Part shown: in pieces, positions 12,116 through 15,594 of the stretch
Position numbering within the stretch: the stretch's first letter is position 1
How the letters are laid out: every line of letters begins with the position of its first letter
Assembly: GCA_944382805.1 (NCBI GenBank)
Contig: CALWNS010000182.1
Coordinates: 1 to 15,594 of the forward strand
Length of the DNA: 15,594 bases
Source: an uncultured Gemmiger sp.
Lineage (GTDB): Bacteria > Bacillota > Clostridia > Oscillospirales > Ruminococcaceae
Reading direction: 5' to 3'
Position numbers and translations under genes: made by a program
Notes under the pieces: generated by a model
Seen by the model: the letters and a program-made list of their open reading frames with translations, nothing else
Databases searched by the model: none
What the model was told of the DNA's origin: nothing

Positions 12116-13031
12116 GATCGCAAACGTGGACCTGCACGTAGACCTTTTGGGCAAGCGGCTGGCCGGGCCGGTCATCGCGGCCTCCGGCACCTTCGGCTTC
12201 GGGCCGGAGTATGCGGGCATCGAGGACCTGAGCCTGCTGGGCGGCATCTCCGGCAAGGGGCTGACGCTGTACGGCCAGCCCGGCAACAGCGGCGAACGCC
12301 TGTACGAGACGCCCGCCGGCCTGATGAACTCCATCGGCCTGCAAAACCCCGGCGTGGACCACTTTATCGCCCACGAACTGCCGGCCATGAAAGCCCTGGG
12401 CACCACGGTGTGGGCCAACCTGGGCGGCCACACGGTGGAGGAAAACGTCGAGGGCGTAGAAAAGCTCTGCGCCGCCGGCATCGATTTCCTGGAACTGAAC
12501 ATCAGCTGCCCCAACGTCAAGCAGGGGGGCCTGGCGTTCGGCATCCGCGCGGCGGACGCCGCCGGCGTGGTGGGCGCGGTGCGCAAGGTCTGCACCGTGC
12601 CGCTCATCGTCAAGCTCAGCCCCCAGGCCGAAAACCTGCCCGATATGTGCCGCGCGGTCGAGGCCGCCGGCGCCGACGGCCTGAGCCTGTGCAATACCTT
12701 CCAGGCCTGCGCCGTTGACATCGAACGCCGCCGCCCGGTGTTCGCCAACACCTTTGCCGGCCTGTCCGGCCCGGCGGTGCGGCCCATTGCGCTGCGCATG
12801 GTCTGGCAGGCGGTGGGGGCCGTGTCCATCCCGGTCATCGGGCTGGGCGGCATCCTGACCGGGCGCGATGCGCTGGAATTCATCATGGCCGGCGCCGCCG
12901 CCGTGCAGGTGGGTACCGCCAACTTCCTGGACCCGCAGGCCTGCGTGCGCATCACGCGGGAGATCGCGGACTGGATGCAGGGCCACGGCGTGCAGGACCT
13001 GGCCGAGATCCGCGGCTGCGCGCGTGGATAA
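12108..13031 (+). CDS. pyrD: Dihydroorotate dehydrogenase, class 1B catalytic subunit
   Basis: FMN enzyme that oxidises dihydroorotate to orotate and works as a heterotetramer with PyrK. It has 307 residues, the usual size. Motifs are AASGTFGFG (24-32), ETPAGLMNSIGLQNPGV (67-83), NISCPNVKQGG (131-141) with the class 1 catalytic Cys134, LSLCNTFQACAVD, and the FMN-phosphate loop GLGGI. TTG is used as start, supported by GGAGG 9 nt upstream and by its overlap with the pyrK stop. The adjacent pyrK and the Cys base indicate the NAD-linked 1B form rather than fumarate-linked 1A or membrane class 2. Confidence 0.95.
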   Translation: MAEIANVDLHVDLLGKRLAGPVIAASGTFGFGPEYAGIEDLSLLGGISGKGLTLYGQPGNSGERLYETPAGLMNSIGLQNPGVDHFIAHELPAMKALGTTVWANLGGHTVEENVEGVEKLCAAGIDFLELNISCPNVKQGGLAFGIRAADAAGVVGAVRKVCTVPLIVKLSPQAENLPDMCRAVEAAGADGLSLCNTFQACAVDIERRRPVFANTFAGLSGPAVRPIALRMVWQAVGAVSIPVIGLGGILTGRDALEFIMAGAAAVQVGTANFLDPQACVRITREIADWMQGHGVQDLAEIRGCARG

Positions 13032-13051
13032 AAGCGCAAAAATATACAAAA

Positions 13052-13090
13052 TGTAGGCATACATTGCAATGAAATGCACGGTATGCTACA
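13052..13090. promoter_or_regulatory. Inverted repeat overlapping the pyrE promoter
   Basis: TGTAGGCATAC (13052-13062) and GTATGCTACA (13081-13090) are reverse complements apart from one extra G, with an 18-nt spacer. The arms straddle the -35 and include most of the -10. It could be an operator or an RNA hairpin made by transcripts coming from pyrD. Confidence 0.45.
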
Positions 13091-13092
13091 AT
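13064..13092 (+). promoter_or_regulatory. pyrE: Internal promoter before pyrE
   Basis: TTGCAA (13064-13069), 17 nt, TACAAT (13087-13092) with TGC as extended -10, in an AT-rich 89-nt gap. The start of transcription near 13099 is about 22 nt before the ATG, leaving the ribosome binding site intact. Confidence 0.7.
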
Positions 13093-13120
13093 CTATAAAA
13101 ATATTTGGGAGGAAAACACC

Positions 13121-13717
13121 ATGGCCAGAGAAGCAAAAGAAGTTTTGAAAGAATGCGGCGCCTTTTTGGAGGGCCACTTCCTTCTGTCCAGCGGCCGCCA
13201 TTCGGGCGCGTACTGCCAGATGGCCTACCTGCAGCAGCACCCGGACAAATGCGCCGAGGTCATGGCCCCGGTGGCCGAAAAGCTCAAGGAGCTGAACGTG
13301 GACGTGTTCGTCGGCCCGGCCATGGGCGGCATCGTCTATGCCTACGAGCTGGGCCGCCAGTGCGGCAAGCGCGCCATTTTTACCGAGCGCGTGGACAACC
13401 AGATGGCCCTGAAGCGTTTTTCCATCCAGCCCGGCGAGCGCTGCGTCATCGCTGAGGACGTGGTGACCACCGGCATCTCCAGCCTGGAGACCAAGCGCGT
13501 CATCGAGGAGGCGGGCGGCGTCTGCCTGGGCATCGTCTGCGTGGTGGACCGCACCACGGCGGCCGCGCCCTCGCCCATCCCTATCCTGGCCAGCGCGCTC
13601 AAGCTGGAACTGCCCAACTACGCCCCGGACGAATGCCCCATCTGCAAAGAGGGCAAACTGCCCCTGGTACACCTGGGCAGCCGTAAAATGCAGGAAAAGG
13701 CGAAGCAGACGCTGTAA
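13121..13717 (+). CDS. pyrE: Orotate phosphoribosyltransferase
   Basis: Transfers phosphoribose from PRPP to orotate, giving OMP. It has 198 residues, normal length. The PRPP-binding signature CVIAEDVVTTGIS (108-120) has the Glu-Asp pair and TTG loop. FLLSSGRHSGAYCQM near residue 20 and VDVFVGPAMGGIVYA (60-74) are family-typical. A C-terminal CPICKEGKLPLVHLGSRK stretch gives a CxxC seen in several longer family members. GGGAGG lies 8 nt before the ATG. It can be made from the operon promoter or from its own promoter. Confidence 0.95.
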   Translation: MAREAKEVLKECGAFLEGHFLLSSGRHSGAYCQMAYLQQHPDKCAEVMAPVAEKLKELNVDVFVGPAMGGIVYAYELGRQCGKRAIFTERVDNQMALKRFSIQPGERCVIAEDVVTTGISSLETKRVIEEAGGVCLGIVCVVDRTTAAAPSPIPILASALKLELPNYAPDECPICKEGKLPLVHLGSRKMQEKAKQTL

Positions 13718-13759
13718 AGCGCTGCGCGCGGACGAAACAAAGCGAACGAGAGGCAAATT

Positions 13760-14890
13760 ATGCAGGCTTATCTGATTTTGGCAAACGGGACCGTGCTGGC
13801 CGGGCAAAGCGTGGGCTGCCCCGGCACCACGGTGGGCGAAGTCGTGTTCGCCACCGGCATGGTCGGCTTTCAGGAAACGCTGACCGACCCCAGCTACTAC
13901 GGCCAGATCATCACCCAGACCTACCCGCTGATCGGCAACTACGGCATGAACAGCGAAGATATGGAAAGCGGGCGCATCTGGGCGCGCGGCTACATCGTGC
14001 GGGAGGCTTGCACCACGCCCAGCAACTTCCGCAGCGAGGTCACGCTGGACGCTTTCCTTAAAAAATACGGCATCATCGGCATCGAGGGCGTCGACACCCG
14101 CAGCCTGACCCGCACATTGCGCGAAAGCGGCGTGATGAACGGCGCCATCACCACCGAGTTCGACCCCGCGGCCGAACCCGAGCGCCTGGCCGCGCTGCTG
14201 CTCACCATCCAGGGGTACGCCGTCACCGGCGCGGTGGCGGCCACCACCTGCAAGGAACCCAAAACCTACGAGCCGACCGGCGGCCTTGCGGCGGGCGAAC
14301 GCCCGCTGCACGTGGCGCTGCTGGACCTGGGGTGCAAGAACAACATCGTGCGCTGCCTGCAAAAGCGCGGCTGCCGCGTGACGGTGCTGCCGGGCCACAC
14401 CACGCCGGAACAGCTGGCCGCCCTGCAGCCGGACGGGCTGATGCTCTCCAACGGCCCCGGCGACCCGGCCGAAAACGTCGCCATCATTGAAAACATCGGC
14501 AAAATGCTGGACACCGGCATCCCGGCGTTCGGCATCTGCCTGGGCCACCAGCTCACGGCGCTGGCCGCCGGCGCCAAAACCAGCAAGATGAAGTACGGCC
14601 ACCGCGGCGCCAACCAGCCGGTGACCGATTTCGCCACCGGGCGCACCTTTATCACCAGCCAGAACCACTGCTACGCCGTGCTGGGCGCCACGCTGCCGCG
14701 CAGCGTGGGCCGGGTGAGCCATGTCAACGCCAACGACAAGACCTGCGAAGGGGTCGAATATCTGCAGTGGAACTGCTTTACCGTGCAGTTCCACCCCGAA
14801 GCCAGCGGCGGCCCGCGGGATACCGAGTTCCTGTTTGACCGGTTCCTGCAAAACATCCGCCGCATCAACCGCGTGAAAGGAGTGCAGTAA
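13760..14890 (+). CDS. carA: Carbamoyl phosphate synthase small (glutaminase) subunit
   Basis: Hydrolyses glutamine and channels ammonia to CarB for carbamoyl phosphate synthesis. It has 376 residues. The N-terminal CPSase domain (about 1-150) includes MVGFQETLTDPSYYGQI. The class I amidotransferase domain has nucleophile Cys260 in GICLGHQLTALA and the His345/Glu347 pair in FHPEASGGP. The ribosome binding site (GAGAGG, about 8 nt upstream) is weaker than that of its neighbours. It follows pyrE after 42 nt and precedes carB by 1 nt, so the two subunits are coupled. The paired product serves both pyrimidine and arginine synthesis unless a second enzyme exists. Confidence 0.95.
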   Translation: MQAYLILANGTVLAGQSVGCPGTTVGEVVFATGMVGFQETLTDPSYYGQIITQTYPLIGNYGMNSEDMESGRIWARGYIVREACTTPSNFRSEVTLDAFLKKYGIIGIEGVDTRSLTRTLRESGVMNGAITTEFDPAAEPERLAALLLTIQGYAVTGAVAATTCKEPKTYEPTGGLAAGERPLHVALLDLGCKNNIVRCLQKRGCRVTVLPGHTTPEQLAALQPDGLMLSNGPGDPAENVAIIENIGKMLDTGIPAFGICLGHQLTALAAGAKTSKMKYGHRGANQPVTDFATGRTFITSQNHCYAVLGATLPRSVGRVSHVNANDKTCEGVEYLQWNCFTVQFHPEASGGPRDTEFLFDRFLQNIRRINRVKGVQ

Positions 14891-14891
14891 T

Positions 14892-15594
14892 ATGCCCAAA
14901 GACCCCCGCATCAAAAAGGTCATGGTCATCGGCTCCGGCCCCATCATCATCGGCCAGGCGGCGGAGTTCGACTACTCCGGCACCCAGGCCTGCCGCGCGC
15001 TGAAAAGCGAAGGCATCGAGACGGTGCTGGTCAACTCCAACCCCGCCACCATCATGACCGACCCCGATATCGCGGACCATGTGTATATCGAGCCGCTCAC
15101 CGCCGAGGTGGTCGAGCGCATCATCGAGATCGAACACCCGGACGCCATCCTGCCCAACCTGGGCGGCCAGATGGGCCTGAACCTTTCCATGGAACTGGCC
15201 CGCTCCGGCTTTTTGGGCCGCAGCGGCGTGCGCCTGCTGGCTTGCCGCCCCGACACCATCGACCGCGCCGAGGACCGCCAGCTGTTCAAGGATACGATGG
15301 AAAAGCTGCACCAGCCCATCGTGCCCTCCAAGGTGGTGGAGGAGCTGGAGGACGCCGTCCAGTACGCCGGCACCATCGGCTACCCGGTCATCGTGCGCCC
15401 GGCCTTTACCATGGGCGGCACCGGCGGCGGCATCTGCGAGGACGAGGAAAAGCTGCGCGAGATCGCCACCAACGGCCTGCGCCTTTCGCCCATCCACCAG
15501 ATCCTGGTCGAAAAGTGCATCGCCGGCTGGAAAGAGATCGAATACGAGGTCATGCGCGACTCCAAGGGCAACGTCATCACGGTCTGCAACATGG
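14892..15594 (+). CDS. carB: Carbamoyl phosphate synthase large subunit, N-terminal part (cut by window edge)
   Basis: The first 234 codons of a protein normally about 1070 residues long, so roughly the biotin-carboxylase-like N-terminal synthetase domain is present. It starts MPKDPRIKKVMVIGSGPIII, followed by GQAAEFDYSGTQACRAL and VNSNPATIMTDPDIAD. Later motifs are PNLGGQMGLNL (Met where Thr is most usual), AEDRQLFKDTMEKL and the ATP-grasp loop VRPAFTMGGTGGGI. AAAGGAG inside the end of carA lies 9 nt before the ATG. There is no sign of damage before the window ends. Confidence 0.95.
   Translation, partial: MPKDPRIKKVMVIGSGPIIIGQAAEFDYSGTQACRALKSEGIETVLVNSNPATIMTDPDIADHVYIEPLTAEVVERIIEIEHPDAILPNLGGQMGLNLSMELARSGFLGRSGVRLLACRPDTIDRAEDRQLFKDTMEKLHQPIVPSKVVEELEDAVQYAGTIGYPVIVRPAFTMGGTGGGICEDEEKLREIATNGLRLSPIHQILVEKCIAGWKEIEYEVMRDSKGNVITVCNM

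Noticed and set aside
11231..14950. A 1239-codon open frame on the minus strand, and similar long antisense frames at 9070-11754 and 4170-5543
   Set aside because: They mirror secure plus-strand genes. High-GC codon use leaves few stop codons on the opposite strand. The products are low-complexity His/Gly/Ala/Arg-rich with no motifs or ribosome binding sites.

Overview
The window is chromosomal DNA of a high-GC, Gram-positive-type bacterium, most likely a gut Oscillospirales/Ruminococcaceae member (Faecalibacterium, Gemmiger or Subdoligranulum-like). The evidence is strong GGAGG ribosome binding sites, sigma-A type TTGACA-N17-TATAAT promoters, a SigH-like sigma factor, a two-subunit PyrK/PyrD dihydroorotate dehydrogenase, and an intergenic region full of the palindromic repeats I associate with these genomes. 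The genus is inference. I see no phage, plasmid, CRISPR or insertion sequence, and no rRNA or tRNA gene.

Layout. Positions 1-870 carry no convincing gene, only modular inverted repeats. A promoter (877-906) and a leader of about 240 nt, holding a possible proline-rich short ORF and a terminator-like hairpin, precede mgtE (1154-2518, Mg2+ transport). A perfect 30-bp palindrome separates it from a convergent pair, galM and a TrpR-related (YerC/YecD) regulator, read leftward from a promoter near 4096-4124. Then come, rightward, a Na+-translocating decarboxylase beta subunit with a 49-residue OadG-like partner, a SigH-like sigma factor, and a small double zinc-ribbon protein ending in a strong terminator. 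Two leftward genes follow: a zinc-ribbon/coiled-coil protein and an alpha/beta hydrolase.

From 9006 to the right edge lies a de novo UMP biosynthesis operon in the order pyrC-pyrF-pyrK-pyrD-pyrE-carA-carB. carB is cut by the window edge. CarAB makes carbamoyl phosphate, PyrC closes the dihydroorotate ring, PyrDK oxidises it to orotate, PyrE adds phosphoribose and PyrF decarboxylates OMP to UMP. Aspartate transcarbamoylase (pyrB) and pyrR are not in the window. pyrF/pyrK and pyrK/pyrD overlap. A second promoter lies in the pyrD-pyrE gap.

The most interesting signal is the pyr leader. A well-placed ribosome binding site and GTG start a 29-codon ORF whose TGA ends on the first base of a strong intrinsic terminator just upstream of pyrC, with U-rich tracts around it and no recognisable PyrR-binding loop. 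This is the architecture of translation-coupled, UTP-sensitive attenuation known for enterobacterial pyrBI and pyrE. The mgtE leader has a related design, and its terminator-like hairpin shares an identical 16-nt core with the pyr one. Both regulatory readings are inferences from sequence layout.
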